The translations under genes were made by a program, and so were the position numbers. From contig NZ_CP027858.1 of the NCBI RefSeq assembly GCF_005519465.1, positions 1,426,001 to 1,490,000 of the forward strand: a stretch of DNA of 64,000 nucleotides. The letters run 5' to 3'. This DNA comes from Streptomyces clavuligerus (GTDB taxonomy: Bacteria > Actinomycetota > Actinomycetes > Streptomycetales > Streptomycetaceae). Within the stretch, counting starts at the first letter, position 1. Every line of letters begins with the position of its first letter. Shown here one piece after another: positions 36,542 to 45,430 of this stretch. A model generated the notes under the pieces. The model saw only the letters and a list, made by a program, of their open reading frames with translations. It ran no database searches and was not told the DNA's origin.

Positions 36542-36580
36542 ACGGCGGGGGCCGGTGCGCGTGTCACCGTCCCCCGCCGT
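36542..36580 (-). terminator. Terminator or attenuator between rpsB and tsf
   Basis: Outer arms ACGGCGGGGG (36542-36551) and CCCCCGCCGT (36571-36580), one mismatch, then inner arms CGGTG/CACCG (36553-36557, 36565-36569) around a 7-nt loop. It is 24 nt after the rpsB stop. Partial termination would set a ratio between S2 and EF-Ts. Confidence 0.75.
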
Positions 36581-36604
36581 TCACCTACCGAAGCTGTACG
36601 GGCG

Positions 36605-37513
36605 TCAGGCCTGCTCGGCGTCCGCGGCGGGCTTCTCGGCCTCGGCGGCGGGGGCCGTCTCGGCCTCGGCGGCGGCCTCGGCCTCGACGACGGCCTCGGC
36701 GGCGGGCGCCTCGGCCGGCTTCTCGTCGGCCTTCTTGTCGCCTTCGAGCAGGTCGCGCTCCCACTCGGCGAGGGGCTCGCCGGCGGCCTTGTCGCCCGGC
36801 TTGCTGTCACCGGTGGCGACGCCGGAACGGGCGATGAGGCCCTCGGCGACGGCGTCGGCGATCACACGGGTGAGCAGGGTGACGGAGCGGATCGCGTCGT
36901 CGTTGCCCGGGATCTTGTAGTCGACCTCGTCGGGGTCGCAGTTGGTGTCGAGGATCGCGACGACCGGGATGTGGAGCTTGCGCGCCTCACCGACGGCGAT
37001 GTGCTCCTTCTTGGTGTCGACGATCCAGACGGCGCTCGGCACCTTCTGCATCTCGCGGATACCACCGAGGGTCTTCTCCAGCTTGGCCTTCTCGCGGGAG
37101 AGGACCAGGAGCTCCTTCTTGGTGAGGCCGGAGGCGGCCACGTCCTCGAAGTCGATCTGCTCCAGCTCCTTGAGGCGCTGGAGGCGCTTGTAGACCGTGG
37201 AGAAGTTGGTCAGCATGCCGCCGAGCCAGCGCTGGTTCACGTAGGGCATGCCCACGCGGGTGGCCTGCTCGGCGATGGCCTCCTGGGCCTGCTTCTTGGT
37301 GCCGACGAACATGATGGAGCCGCCGTGGGCGACGGTCTCCTTGACGAACTCGTAGGCGCGGTCGATGTACGACAGCGACTGGAGCAGGTCGATGATGTAG
37401 ATGCCGTTGCGCTCGGTGAAGATGAAGCGCTTCATCTTCGGGTTCCAGCGACGGGTCTGGTGACCGAAGTGGACGCCGCTCTCCAGCAGCTCCCGCATCG
37501 TGACGACGGCCAT
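36605..37513 (-). CDS. rpsB: 30S ribosomal protein S2
   Basis: 302 residues. [20 protein letters not shown] at the N-terminus and the C-proximal [24 protein letters not shown] are S2 signatures. The last ~55 residues are an Ala/Glu-rich acidic tail usual in actinomycetes. AAGGAG sets the ATG at 37513. It is the first gene of the rpsB-tsf series and divergent from the M23-like gene. Confidence 0.98.
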   Translation of the reverse strand: MAVVTMRELLESGVHFGHQTRRWNPKMKRFIFTERNGIYIIDLLQSLSYIDRAYEFVKETVAHGGSIMFVGTKKQAQEAIAEQATRVGMPYVNQRWLGGMLTNFSTVYKRLQRLKELEQIDFEDVAASGLTKKELLVLSREKAKLEKTLGGIREMQKVPSAVWIVDTKKEHIAVGEARKLHIPVVAILDTNCDPDEVDYKIPGNDDAIRSVTLLTRVIADAVAEGLIARSGVATGDSKPGDKAAGEPLAEWERDLLEGDKKADEKPAEAPAAEAVVEAEAAAEAETAPAAEAEKPAADAEQA

Positions 37514-37765
37514 GGCCGTATCTCCTTGGGTTCTCGGTTGTGTCCTGACGCCCCTGACGCGCCGTGCCACAGAGGACCGAGGAGCGCGGCCACCACGCCG
37601 GAAACGGCGAGCGGTGGCGGGGCGTGCGAAGTCGACCCGGTGACCCGGGCCGCCAGAAGAAGTGTACGGGACCGTCACGGCTGTGGGTGACGGCAGTGTC
37701 CACAACCGACCGGTACTCCACAGAACGGGAGCAAGATCCCCTCGCTCGGGGACCGGGGGTGCACG

Positions 37766-38497
37766 GTGCCTTCTATGTTTCGCACATCTCGGTGGCGACC
37801 GCCGCCGACCCTGCCGTCACTGCTGATCTCCCAGGCCCTGGCGCTGGCCCTGGCCCTCGTGCTGCCGCTGCTCGCCGTCCCGGCCCCGGGCCCCGCGCCG
37901 GGGGCGGGACACACCTGGGCCCGCGCCGCCGCGGCCGGTCCCACGGCACGGGCCGCCGCGGCCTGGCCCGTGGGACCGCCCCGCCCCCGGGTGATACGGG
38001 GCTGGGAGCCGCCACCGACGCCGTACGGGCGCGGACACCGCGGAGTGGATCTCGCCGCGCCCCCGGGGACACCCGTCCACGCGGCGGCGGACGGGCGCAT
38101 CGCTTTCGCGGGCCCCGTCGGCGGTCGCGGGGTGCTCGCCATCGCCCTGGACGGCCCCGGACCGGCCCCGGACGGCTTACGGATCACCTACGAACCGGTA
38201 CGGGCGCTGCTCCCCGCGGGCACCCGGGTCCGCGCGGGCCGGACAGTGGCCCGGGTGGCACCGGGCCCCTCCCACTGCGCCGGAGGCTGTCTCCACTGGG
38301 GGCTGCGGCACGGACGGGACTACCTGGACCCCCTGTCCCTGCTCCCGCCCCACCTGCTCCGACGTGCCCCCTCCCGGCTGCTGCCCTCTGTCTTTCGCGG
38401 CTCGGACGATCACCCTGCCCCCGGGGCGGGTGAGCCCTCGCCCTCTGCCCCTGCCCCGTCCCGGCGTATACGTCCGCCTCGGCCCTGCGGCGAGTGA
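37766..38497 (+). CDS. Exported M23-like (LytM) peptidase with a TTA codon
   Basis: 243 residues. A hydrophobic N-terminal segment ([23 protein letters not shown], about 19-41) is a signal peptide or anchor. The M23 core reads [20 protein letters not shown] with His91 and Asp95 as zinc ligands, then [16 protein letters not shown]. The third motif HxH reads CLHWG, with Cys replacing the first His, so hydrolytic activity is uncertain. Codon 138 is TTA (38177-38179), the rare leucine codon read by bldA tRNA in Streptomyces, so expression is probably developmentally limited. GTG 37766 has a GGGGG site; ATG 37775 is an alternative. Divergent from rpsB. Confidence 0.87.
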   Translation: MPSMFRTSRWRPPPTLPSLLISQALALALALVLPLLAVPAPGPAPGAGHTWARAAAAGPTARAAAAWPVGPPRPRVIRGWEPPPTPYGRGHRGVDLAAPPGTPVHAAADGRIAFAGPVGGRGVLAIALDGPGPAPDGLRITYEPVRALLPAGTRVRAGRTVARVAPGPSHCAGGCLHWGLRHGRDYLDPLSLLPPHLLRRAPSRLLPSVFRGSDDHPAPGAGEPSPSAPAPSRRIRPPRPCGE

Positions 38498-38837
38498 GCC
38501 GCAGGGGCGCGCCTCCGCCTCTCAGCCGGGACGGTTCCCCCGCGGGTGAGTGGGCCGTGGGGGTGCGTGGCCGCCGAAAGCGGGGAGGGCGCTCCTCGGC
38601 CGCGGCCTCGGCCGCGCGGGCGGTGTCGGCGCGGGCTGCCGAAGGTGGAGAGTGCGCCCCTGATCTCTTGGGCCGGGCGTTTGCCTCCGGCCCGGGGCGG
38701 GTGAGCCGAAGGGGCGCCGCGGGCGCCGAAAGCGGAGAGCGCGCCTCCGCCCCTTGGGCCGGGCGTTTGCCTCCGCCCTGCGGCGAGTGAGCCGAAGGGG
38801 CGCGTGGCTGCCGAAAGTGGAGAGCGCGCGGAGCCCG
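38498..38837. repeat. Imperfect 86-bp tandem repeats downstream of the M23-like gene
   Basis: Landmarks GCCGAAGGGGCGC (38705, 38791), TTGGGCCGGGCGTTTGCCTCCG (38669, 38754, here only a recurring landmark) and GCCGAAAG-GGAGAG (about 38638, 38724, 38810) recur every 85-86 bp, giving about three copies with a more diverged first copy from about 38556. The block encodes no supported gene; the long open frames antisense to it follow from its lack of stops. Confidence 0.8.
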
Positions 38838-38865
38838 TGAGGAACGAGCGGGCGAGCACGGTCGA

Positions 38866-38967
38866 CCGTCGGCAGACGCTTCAGCGCTCCGGAGGCGAAC
38901 CGAGCCACAAAAAGGGGCGTCCGTCGGCAGACGCTTCAGCGCTCCGGAGGCGAACCGAGCCACAAAA
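38866..38967. repeat. Perfect 47-bp direct repeat pair
   Basis: Identical 47-bp copies at 38866-38912 and 38921-38967, starting CCGTCGGCAGACGCTTCAGC and ending in CACAAAA, with 8 bp between them. Each contains the palindrome CTCCGGAG. The second copy stops 4 bp before the TetR gene end. Confidence 0.9.
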
Positions 38968-38971
38968 GAAT

Positions 38972-39547
38972 TCAGACGCCGCGCAGGGCCAGGGAGACGG
39001 CCGCGTCGGCGATGGTCCCGGGGTCCTCGGCGGCGCCCAGCTCGATGCGGCGGACGGCGGCGTCCACCACGCCCTGGAGCAGCATCGCCGTGAGGCGGGG
39101 CTGCTCGTGGCCCAGCTCGGCCAGTGCCTCGACGATCATGGCGATCAGGCCGCCGTGGGCGGCGCGGATCTTCTCCCGGGCCCCGGCGTCCAGCTCGCTC
39201 GCCGATATGGCGACGACCGCCCGGTGCCGCCGGTCCCCCACCAGCTCAAGCTGACGGCGCACATACGCCTCGACGGTGGCGTCGGCGCTGTCCGCCCGCT
39301 CCATGGCGGTCTGGACCTCCGCGGCCCAGACGGGGAAGTCGACGGCGCACAGCTCCTCGACCACCGCCGCCCGGGAGCGGAAGTACTCGTACACCGACGA
39401 CCGGGCGAGGCCGGTGCGCTCGGCGAGGGCGGGGAAGGTCAGCGCCTCCGTGCCGCCTTCGGACAGCAGGGAGCGCGCGGCGTCGAGCAGGGCGTCGCGC
39501 TGCATGGTCCGGTGCTCGGCCACGGAGGCCGCTCGAATCCTGGGCAC
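38972..39547 (-). CDS. TetR-family transcriptional regulator
   Basis: 191 residues. The helix-turn-helix lies at about 17-62 (ALLDAARSLLSEGGTEALTFPALAERTGLARSSVYEYFRSRAAVVEEL); the rest is an all-helical ligand domain. The GTG at 39547 has GGAGG almost touching it, so the true start may differ by a few codons. It follows whiG by 46 bp in the same direction, a position conserved in Streptomyces as far as I recall. Target unknown. Confidence 0.92.
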   Translation of the reverse strand: MPRIRAASVAEHRTMQRDALLDAARSLLSEGGTEALTFPALAERTGLARSSVYEYFRSRAAVVEELCAVDFPVWAAEVQTAMERADSADATVEAYVRRQLELVGDRRHRAVVAISASELDAGAREKIRAAHGGLIAMIVEALAELGHEQPRLTAMLLQGVVDAAVRRIELGAAEDPGTIADAAVSLALRGV

Positions 39548-39593
39548 CCCTCCACTTTACGGATGAGGCCCCGGGCCCGGCCATGGTTCGGTG

Positions 39594-40430
39594 TCATCGT
39601 CCGACGTCGGCGAGTTTCGCCCGCAGCTGGAGCACCGACTTGGTGTGGATCTGGCTCACCCGGCTCTCGGTGACCCCGAGGACATTGCCGATCTCGGCGA
39701 GGGTCAGCCCCTCGTAGTAGTAGAGGGTGACGACGGTCTTCTCGCGGTCGGGGAGGGTGTTGATGGCGCGGGCGAGCAGTCTGCGCAGCTCCCGGCCCTC
39801 GGCGACCTCCACGGGGTCGTCGGCGGCGGTGTCCTCCAGGGTGTCCATGAGGCTGAGCCGGTCGCCGCCCTCGCCGCCGACGTGCAGCAGCTCTTCCAGG
39901 GCGACCACGTTGGCGAGGGACAACTGGCTGAAGACGGCGTGCAGTTCCTCCACCGCGATGCCCATCTCCTCCGCCACCTCGCCCTCCGACGGGGTTCTGC
40001 GGAGCTGGGCCTCCAGGGTCGCGTAGGCGCGCTCGACGGCCCTGGCCTTCTGCCGGACGGAGCGGGGAATCCAGTCCAGCGCGCGCAGTTCGTCGATCAT
40101 CGCGCCCCTGATCCGGGTGATCGCGTAGGTCTCGAACTTGATGGACCGTTCGATGTCGAACTTCTCGATCGCGTCGATCAGTCCGAAGACCCCGGAGGAG
40201 ACGAAGTCCGCCTGTTCCACATTGGACGGCAGTCCGACGCTCACCCGGCCCGCCACGTACTTCACCAGTGGTGAGTAGTGCAGGATCAGTTGTTCGCGCA
40301 GCCGCTCGTCCCCGGTGACCTTGTACGACCGCCACAGCTCGTCGAGCGAGGTGGGGGCGGGAGGACGCACGGCGCCAGGGGCAGCGGGGGGCGCTGCCGC
40401 GCGATCAGACCCGGAGGTGTGCTGGGGCAT
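39594..40430 (-). CDS. whiG: Sporulation sigma factor WhiG
   Basis: 278 residues, FliA-type sigma factor committing aerial hyphae to sporulation in Streptomyces. Region 2 ([50 protein letters not shown]), region 3, and region 4 with the helix-turn-helix [21 protein letters not shown] are complete. A ~25-residue Ala/Pro-rich N-terminus precedes. The ATG at 40430 is used. Activity is known to be regulated by cyclic-di-GMP through an anti-sigma factor not encoded here. Confidence 0.97.
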   Translation of the reverse strand: MPQHTSGSDRAAAPPAAPGAVRPPAPTSLDELWRSYKVTGDERLREQLILHYSPLVKYVAGRVSVGLPSNVEQADFVSSGVFGLIDAIEKFDIERSIKFETYAITRIRGAMIDELRALDWIPRSVRQKARAVERAYATLEAQLRRTPSEGEVAEEMGIAVEELHAVFSQLSLANVVALEELLHVGGEGGDRLSLMDTLEDTAADDPVEVAEGRELRRLLARAINTLPDREKTVVTLYYYEGLTLAEIGNVLGVTESRVSQIHTKSVLQLRAKLADVGR

Positions 40431-40684
40431 GCGTTGCCTTGAGCCGTTCTAACCGTGAGGGAAGTCGGGGAGGTGAGCGGACAGACGTCTGGGCCATGGG
40501 ATGGTGAGCGTAGCGTGACTATGCGGTCGCTGTGGGCGAAGAGTCGGCGAACACCCCGGTACGGGGATATCACCGCGGGGCGCACCCCCGCACCGGGGCG
40601 GGCGCGCCGCACGCGGGTCACCGGGGTCGGGCCGGTGGCGGCGCACCGGGCCGCAACGCCCGCCCGTCACCCGGATGCCGCAGG

Positions 40685-41839
40685 TCACGGGGTGTCTCGT
40701 GGGGGCCGGTGGCGCTGCTTCGCCTCGGGAGTCAACTTCCAGTTGTCGCCGTGCCGTTCGACGAACCCCAGCGCGTGCAGTTCGTACAGCTTGCCGAGTG
40801 CGGTGTCCGGACTCTCCCCCGTCTCCCGGGCGAGTCGCGCGACGGGGACCGCGCCCCGGGACGGGAAGACCTCCAGAAGCCGGGCGGCGGCGGGGTCCAG
40901 GAGGTCACGGGGGAGTACGGGGCCCCGGCGGGGCGGGGCGAGCTGCCCCATCCCTCCGACGAGTTCGACGATGTCGTCGACGTCGGTGACCAGTACGGCG
41001 TTCTCGCGGAGCAGTTCGTGGACCCCGGCGGAGAGTCCGCTCGTCGCGGGCCCCGGTACACCCATCGTGTGACGGGTGAGCCGCTGGGCGCAGCGCGCGG
41101 TGACCAGGGCGCCGCTGCGGTGGGCGGCTTCGACGACCACGGTGCCCCGGGTGAGCGCGGCGATCACCCGGTTGCGGAGGACGAACCGGGCCGCGGTGGG
41201 GTGGTCGCCGGGCGGTAACTCGGCGATCAGCAGTCCCTGTTCGGCGATGCGCCCGAGGAGTTCCGTGTGTCCGCGGGGGTAGACCATGTCCACACCGCAG
41301 GCGAGGACCGCGACGGTCGCGCCGCCTGCCGAGAGTGCGCCCCGGTGCGCGGCGCCGTCGATGCCGAAGGCGCCGCCGGAGACCACGATCCAGCCGCGTT
41401 CGGCCAGTCCGGAGCCGAGTGCGCCCGCCATGTGGGCGCCGTAGGGCGTGCAGGCGCGGGCGCCGACGACGGCGACGGAGCGCAGGGCCCAGGTGCGCAG
41501 ATCGGGGCGGCCCCGGAGCCAGAGGCCGATGGGGGCGGTGTCGCCGAGGTCGTCGAGTTGGGTGGGCCATTCCATGTCGCCCGGACAGATGAACCGGCCA
41601 CCCAACGCGGTGACGCTGTCGAGGTCGCGATGCGGTTCGGCGGTCCGCGCGCGGGCGCGCCAGCGGGCGAGGCGGCGCGCTCCGACGCCGGGTGGCGCCG
41701 GGGTGATGTCCTCCGTCGCGGTGAGCCGGGCCAGCAGCCCGCTCGCGCCCAGGTGCCGCAGCAGGCGCCCGCCGTGCTCGTCCCCCGGTTCGACGACCCG
41801 GGTGAGCGCGGCCCGCGCCCACCGCTCCTCCTCGTCCAC
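40685..41839 (-). CDS. dprA: DNA processing protein DprA
   Basis: 384 residues. The Rossmann-fold core is intact: SVAVVGARACTPYG, IVVSGGAFGIDGAAHRGAL, VAVLACGVDMVYPRGH and RFVLRNRVIAALTRGTVVVEA. A C-terminal winged-helix of about 70 residues follows. DprA loads RecA on incoming single strands; in Streptomyces the role is less clear. GTG 41839 (VDEEERWARAA) with AGGGGA upstream fits the family start. It lies downstream of comM in the same direction. Confidence 0.95.
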   Translation of the reverse strand: MDEEERWARAALTRVVEPGDEHGGRLLRHLGASGLLARLTATEDITPAPPGVGARRLARWRARARTAEPHRDLDSVTALGGRFICPGDMEWPTQLDDLGDTAPIGLWLRGRPDLRTWALRSVAVVGARACTPYGAHMAGALGSGLAERGWIVVSGGAFGIDGAAHRGALSAGGATVAVLACGVDMVYPRGHTELLGRIAEQGLLIAELPPGDHPTAARFVLRNRVIAALTRGTVVVEAAHRSGALVTARCAQRLTRHTMGVPGPATSGLSAGVHELLRENAVLVTDVDDIVELVGGMGQLAPPRRGPVLPRDLLDPAAARLLEVFPSRGAVPVARLARETGESPDTALGKLYELHALGFVERHGDNWKLTPEAKQRHRPPRDTP

Positions 41840-42009
41840 GCCTGTCCCCTCTCCTCTCGCTGTTCTTCGGCTGTCCGGTCGCGTCCGGGCAGGTGATGTC
41901 CGTTGCGCCCGTGTGCGCCTGTAATCCGCCGCTGCCGTTCGGGCGGCTCCTTCGGGCCCGCCCTGCCCCGGGGCGGGACGGCCTGTCGGTGAGGTCCGGC
42001 GGGGGCGGT

Positions 42010-43623
42010 TCACCCCCTCGTGGGAAGCGGGACTCCCCGGGCGACGCCGGTGCGGAGTTCGAGGGCGAGGGCGATGTCCTCGTCGCCGGGGCGGTCGCGG
42101 CCCGCGAGGTCGGCGACGGTCCAGGCGACCCGGAGCACCCGGTCCAGGCCGCGGGCCGTGAGCAGGCCCCGTTCCAGATCGCGCTCGGCCGCCGCGAGCG
42201 CCCCCGGGGCGAGCGGCCAGCGGGTGCGCAGCTCATGGCCGGGCACTTCGCTGTTGACGGTCCACGGGGTGTCCCGCAGCCGCTCGGCGGCGCGTTCGCG
42301 GGCGGCGCGGACCCGGGCGGCGACCACGGTCGTGGATTCGCCCCGCCCGCTCGGTCCGAGCAGGTCGTCCCGGTGGACGGGGTCGACCCGGACCCTGAGG
42401 TCCACCCGGTCGAGCAGCGGGCCGGAGAGCCGGGCCTGGTACCGGCGGATGGCGGACGGCGGGCACTCGCAGCCCCCGCCGTTCAGGGTGTGGCGGCCGC
42501 AGGGGCAGGGGTTCGCCGCGAGGACCAGCAGAAAGCGCGCCGGGAGCCGCACCACTCCCCCGCTGCGGGCGACCACGACATGCCCCGACTCCAGGGGCTG
42601 CCGCAAGGCATCCAGCACCTTTGTGGCGAATTCAGGAGTTTCATCCAAAAAGAGCACACCGCGGTGGGCGAGGGACACCGCACCCGGACGGGGCAGCCCG
42701 TTTCCCCCGCCGACCAGGGAGGGCATGGTGGCCGAGTGGTGCGGGGCGCAGTACGGCGGGGTGTTCACCAGGGGCTGGCCGGGCGGCAGGATGCCCGCGA
42801 CCGAGTGAACCGCTGTGACCTCCAGGGCCTCCTGCCGGGTCAGGGGCGGCAGCACCCCCGGCAGCCGCTCCGCGAGGAGTGTCTTGCCCGCTCCCGGCGG
42901 GCCGTGGAGCAGCAGGTGGTGTGCCCCGGCCGCCGCGATCTCCAGGGCTCTGCGGGCGGTCCGCTGGCCCGCGACATCGGCGAGGTCGGGGCCGCCCGGG
43001 GAGACGGGGGCGGAGGCCAGCCCGGTGCCCGCTCCGGCGCCCGGCACCGTGAGACCGGCCAGCGCGGGATCGGGACTGCCCTCCGGCAGGGGTTCCTCCT
43101 CGGGGACCGGCTCGTCGCCCAGTACGGCGATGAGCTGCCGCAGGCTCCGCACGCCGAGCACCGAGACCCCGGGGACCAGCGCGGCCTCGCCCGCCGTCGG
43201 CTCCGGGACCACCACCTGCCGGTATCCGGCCTCGGCCGCCGCGATCACGGCGGGGAGCACTCCGCGCACCGGCCGTACCCGGCCGTCCAGGCTCAGTTCT
43301 CCGATGAGCACCAGATCGGCGATCGCCGCCGGGTCGACCCGCCCGGCGGCGGCGAGCACCGCGCCGGCGACCGCGAGGTCGAAGCCACTGCCCCCCTTGG
43401 GCACCGAGGCCGGGCTGAGCCCCACGGTGAGCTTCCTCTGCGGCCATTCCTCCCCGGAGTTGACGACCGCGGCCCGGACCCGGTCGCGGCTCTCCACCAG
43501 GCTTTTGTCCGGCAGTCCGACCAGGGTGAACGCGGCCACGCCGCGCTCCAGACCGGCCTGGACCTCGACCACCACGCCCTCGACGCCGACCAGCGCCACC
43601 GAGCACGTCCGTGCGAACCCCAT
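42010..43623 (-). CDS. comM: ComM/YifB-type Mg-chelatase-like AAA+ ATPase
   Basis: 537 residues. An N-terminal Lon-protease-like domain (FTLVGLPDKSLVESRDRVRAA, LSPASVPKGGSGFDLAVA) is followed by the AAA+ domain with Walker A HGPPGAGKT, Walker B GVLFLDETPEF (usually DELPEF), and ANPCPCG. A C-terminal Mg-chelatase helical domain follows. ComM helicases extend branch migration during recombination. The start overlaps the yraN stop by one base. Confidence 0.95.
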   Translation of the reverse strand: MGFARTCSVALVGVEGVVVEVQAGLERGVAAFTLVGLPDKSLVESRDRVRAAVVNSGEEWPQRKLTVGLSPASVPKGGSGFDLAVAGAVLAAAGRVDPAAIADLVLIGELSLDGRVRPVRGVLPAVIAAAEAGYRQVVVPEPTAGEAALVPGVSVLGVRSLRQLIAVLGDEPVPEEEPLPEGSPDPALAGLTVPGAGAGTGLASAPVSPGGPDLADVAGQRTARRALEIAAAGAHHLLLHGPPGAGKTLLAERLPGVLPPLTRQEALEVTAVHSVAGILPPGQPLVNTPPYCAPHHSATMPSLVGGGNGLPRPGAVSLAHRGVLFLDETPEFATKVLDALRQPLESGHVVVARSGGVVRLPARFLLVLAANPCPCGRHTLNGGGCECPPSAIRRYQARLSGPLLDRVDLRVRVDPVHRDDLLGPSGRGESTTVVAARVRAARERAAERLRDTPWTVNSEVPGHELRTRWPLAPGALAAAERDLERGLLTARGLDRVLRVAWTVADLAGRDRPGDEDIALALELRTGVARGVPLPTRG

Positions 43624-43985
43624 CAGGCCACCCCGCGGACATGCTCGGCCCGGGGCGCTCCCCGCCGGGGCAGCACCACTGCCACCAGGTCGATCCGGAT
43701 TCCGCCCGGTGGGGCGGCGCCGTGCCGCTCCAGCCAGCAGGCGGCGAGCAGCCGCAGCCGCTCCGCCTTGGCGGGGGTGACCGCCGCCATCGGATGTTCG
43801 AACCGGCTCGCTCTGCGGGTCTTGACCTCACAGAGGACGACGGTGTCGCCCTCCCGGGCGACGATGTCGACCTCGCCCGTCCGGCCGCACCGCCAGTTCC
43901 TCGTCAGAACCGTCATCCCGGCCCCGGTCAGCAGCCGTGCCGCCAGGTCCTCGCCGTACCGTCCCAGTGCCCCCGTCGCGTTCAT
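43623..43985 (-). CDS. UPF0102/YraN family endonuclease-like protein
   Basis: 120 residues. [12 protein letters not shown] at the N-terminus and the nuclease-like core [22 protein letters not shown], including the D-x(n)-E-x-K pattern of restriction-endonuclease folds, are clear. It forms an overlapping unit with comM and dprA, all linked to DNA processing. Its biochemical role is not settled. Confidence 0.94.
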   Translation of the reverse strand: MNATGALGRYGEDLAARLLTGAGMTVLTRNWRCGRTGEVDIVAREGDTVVLCEVKTRRASRFEHPMAAVTPAKAERLRLLAACWLERHGAAPPGGIRIDLVAVVLPRRGAPRAEHVRGVA

Positions 43986-44051
43986 CCCGGCACCACCTCC
44001 GGCACCGACGATGAGGCATCACGCCCGGCGCCGTGGATCTTGGGGGAAACC

Positions 44052-44078
44052 GGTGGACAACCCGTCGACTGTGGATAA
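44052..44078. promoter_or_regulatory. Pair of DnaA-box-like sequences
   Basis: GGTGGACAA (44052-44060) and TGTGGATAA (44070-44078) are 18 bp apart in the same orientation in the short gap between the DUF2469 gene and yraN. The second is a perfect TTATCCACA box on the minus strand. Significance is unclear. Confidence 0.3.
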
Positions 44079-44079
44079 C

Positions 44080-44388
44080 TCAGCCACCCGGAAGTTCGAG
44101 ATCGCTCTTGCTCAGCTCCTCAATGTTCACGTCCTTGAAAGTGAGCACCCGGACCTGTTTGACGAACCTCGCTGGTCTGTACATGTCCCAGACCCAGGCG
44201 TCCGCCATCGTCACCTCGAAGAAGACCTCGCCTTGGACCGAGTGGACCTGCATCTCGTAGTCGTTGGTGAGATAGAAGCGACGCTCGGTCTCGATCACGT
44301 ACTTGAACAGTCCGACGACGTCTCGATACTCCCGGTAGAGCTTCAGCTCCATCTCGGTCTCGTACTTTTCGAGGTCCTCGGCGCTCAT
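44080..44388 (-). CDS. DUF2469 family protein
   Basis: 102 residues, small acidic actinobacterial protein. YETEMELKLYREYRDVVGLFKYVIETERRFYL and VMQ-like EVTMADAWVWDMYRPARFVKQVRVLTFKDVN are strongly conserved across actinomycetes. Function unknown. Its ATG overlaps in ATGA with the stop of the decayed NUDIX frame upstream, so it was once translationally coupled to it. Confidence 0.94.
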   Translation of the reverse strand: MSAEDLEKYETEMELKLYREYRDVVGLFKYVIETERRFYLTNDYEMQVHSVQGEVFFEVTMADAWVWDMYRPARFVKQVRVLTFKDVNIEELSKSDLELPGG

Positions 44389-44598
44389 GGCATGTTCCCC
44401 TTCAGCCGTGCGTCCCCCCTCATGGTGCGCCTGTGCCCCCGGGCCCCGGTCGTTCCGGGGCCGGAGTCACCGGCGTGTGCGGAGGGCCCCCGCCGGGCAG
44501 TGCGCAGCGGCCCGGCGAGTTTGGTCGGGTACACCGTCTCACGCGCGGACGGCAGTTCGGCGGAAGTCCACCACCTCGGCCCCGGGGCCGGTGGGGTC
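44385..44598 (-). pseudogene. 3' remnant of a NUDIX (MutT-like) hydrolase gene
   Basis: The frame ending at 44385 encodes PRWWTSAELPSARETVYP (residues mapping to about 44579-44526), which reads like the C-terminal end of actinobacterial NUDIX hydrolases. The NUDIX box and all upstream sequence are missing: the fragment begins about 20 bp after the sipZ stop. The stop still overlaps the DUF2469 start in ATGA. Streptomyces sip clusters normally carry a mutT-like gene at this place, as far as I recall. Deletion of the 5' part is the simplest reading. Confidence 0.65.
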
Positions 44599-45348
44599 TC
44601 AGCGCCCCGCACCGCTGACCGCCCTCCCGCGCCCGGTCGCGCCGGTGCGGCGGCGCGCGAGGGGCCCGTACACGGCGCCACCGACGATCAGCGCCGCTCC
44701 CACCACGACGGATACCGCGATCAGCCGGATCGGCCCCGGCTCGGAGACACCGCCGGGCAGTGCCGCGAAGCCCTCGGGCCGCTCGATCACCCCGCCCGTC
44801 AGCGGCCAGGCGATGGCGTCGAGGCGGCCGACGACCGCCGACCGGGACACCGAGCCGCCGCCCGCGTCCTGGAGGTGGGAGCGCGAGTCCAGCGACCCCA
44901 TGCGCTCGTCGCCGAGGAGGAAGAGATGGCCGTCGGGGACCTCCGCCGAGAAGGTGTCCGGCGGCCCCTGCGACGAGGCGGCCGAGAGATAGGGTTCGTC
45001 GATCTCCCGGCCGTTCACGGTCAGGGCGCCGCCGTCACCGCAGCAGGCGACCGTGTCGCCGCCGACGCCCACCACCCGCTTGAGCATCGGCTCCCCGCCC
45101 CACTGGGCGTCCTGGAAGACCACGATGTCCCCGCGCCGGGCCGCGTCGCCCTCGACGCGCTCCGCGAGCACCCGGTCGCCCGGCTCGACCGTCGGGGACA
45201 TGGAACCGGTCGGCACGGTGTACGGCTGATAGACCAGCGCGCCCCAGCCGAAGCCCCCCAGAAAGAGCAGACAGCCGACGGCCACGGCCAGACCCGACAG
45301 CACGCTGCCGAGCCGGCCGTGGCCGTCGCCCGCTTGAACTGGTCCCAT
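44599..45348 (-). CDS. sipZ: Type I signal peptidase
   Basis: 249 residues. An N-terminal anchor (LSGLAVAVGCLLFLGGFGWGAL), the catalytic Ser in VPTGSMSPT, the catalytic Lys in MLKRVVGVGGD, and a box E variant GDERMGSLDS in which His is replaced by Glu are seen. A second hydrophobic segment lies near the C-terminus (LIAVSVVVGAALIVGGAVYG). It cleaves signal peptides outside the membrane. GGGGAG sets the ATG at 45348. Symbol by order within the cluster. Confidence 0.92.
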   Translation of the reverse strand: MGPVQAGDGHGRLGSVLSGLAVAVGCLLFLGGFGWGALVYQPYTVPTGSMSPTVEPGDRVLAERVEGDAARRGDIVVFQDAQWGGEPMLKRVVGVGGDTVACCGDGGALTVNGREIDEPYLSAASSQGPPDTFSAEVPDGHLFLLGDERMGSLDSRSHLQDAGGGSVSRSAVVGRLDAIAWPLTGGVIERPEGFAALPGGVSEPGPIRLIAVSVVVGAALIVGGAVYGPLARRRTGATGRGRAVSGAGR

Positions 45349-45430
45349 CCCGTGCTCCCCACCCCTCGGAGACGCGGCTCCGGGGCGCTCCCCTCACGGA
45401 GGCCCGGTGAGCCCGATCTGGGACGGCACC

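Noticed and set aside
38184..38963. Leftward repetitive protein across the M23-like gene and the intergenic repeats
   Set aside because: It is antisense to the M23-like gene and composed of the intergenic repeat units; no ribosome site.
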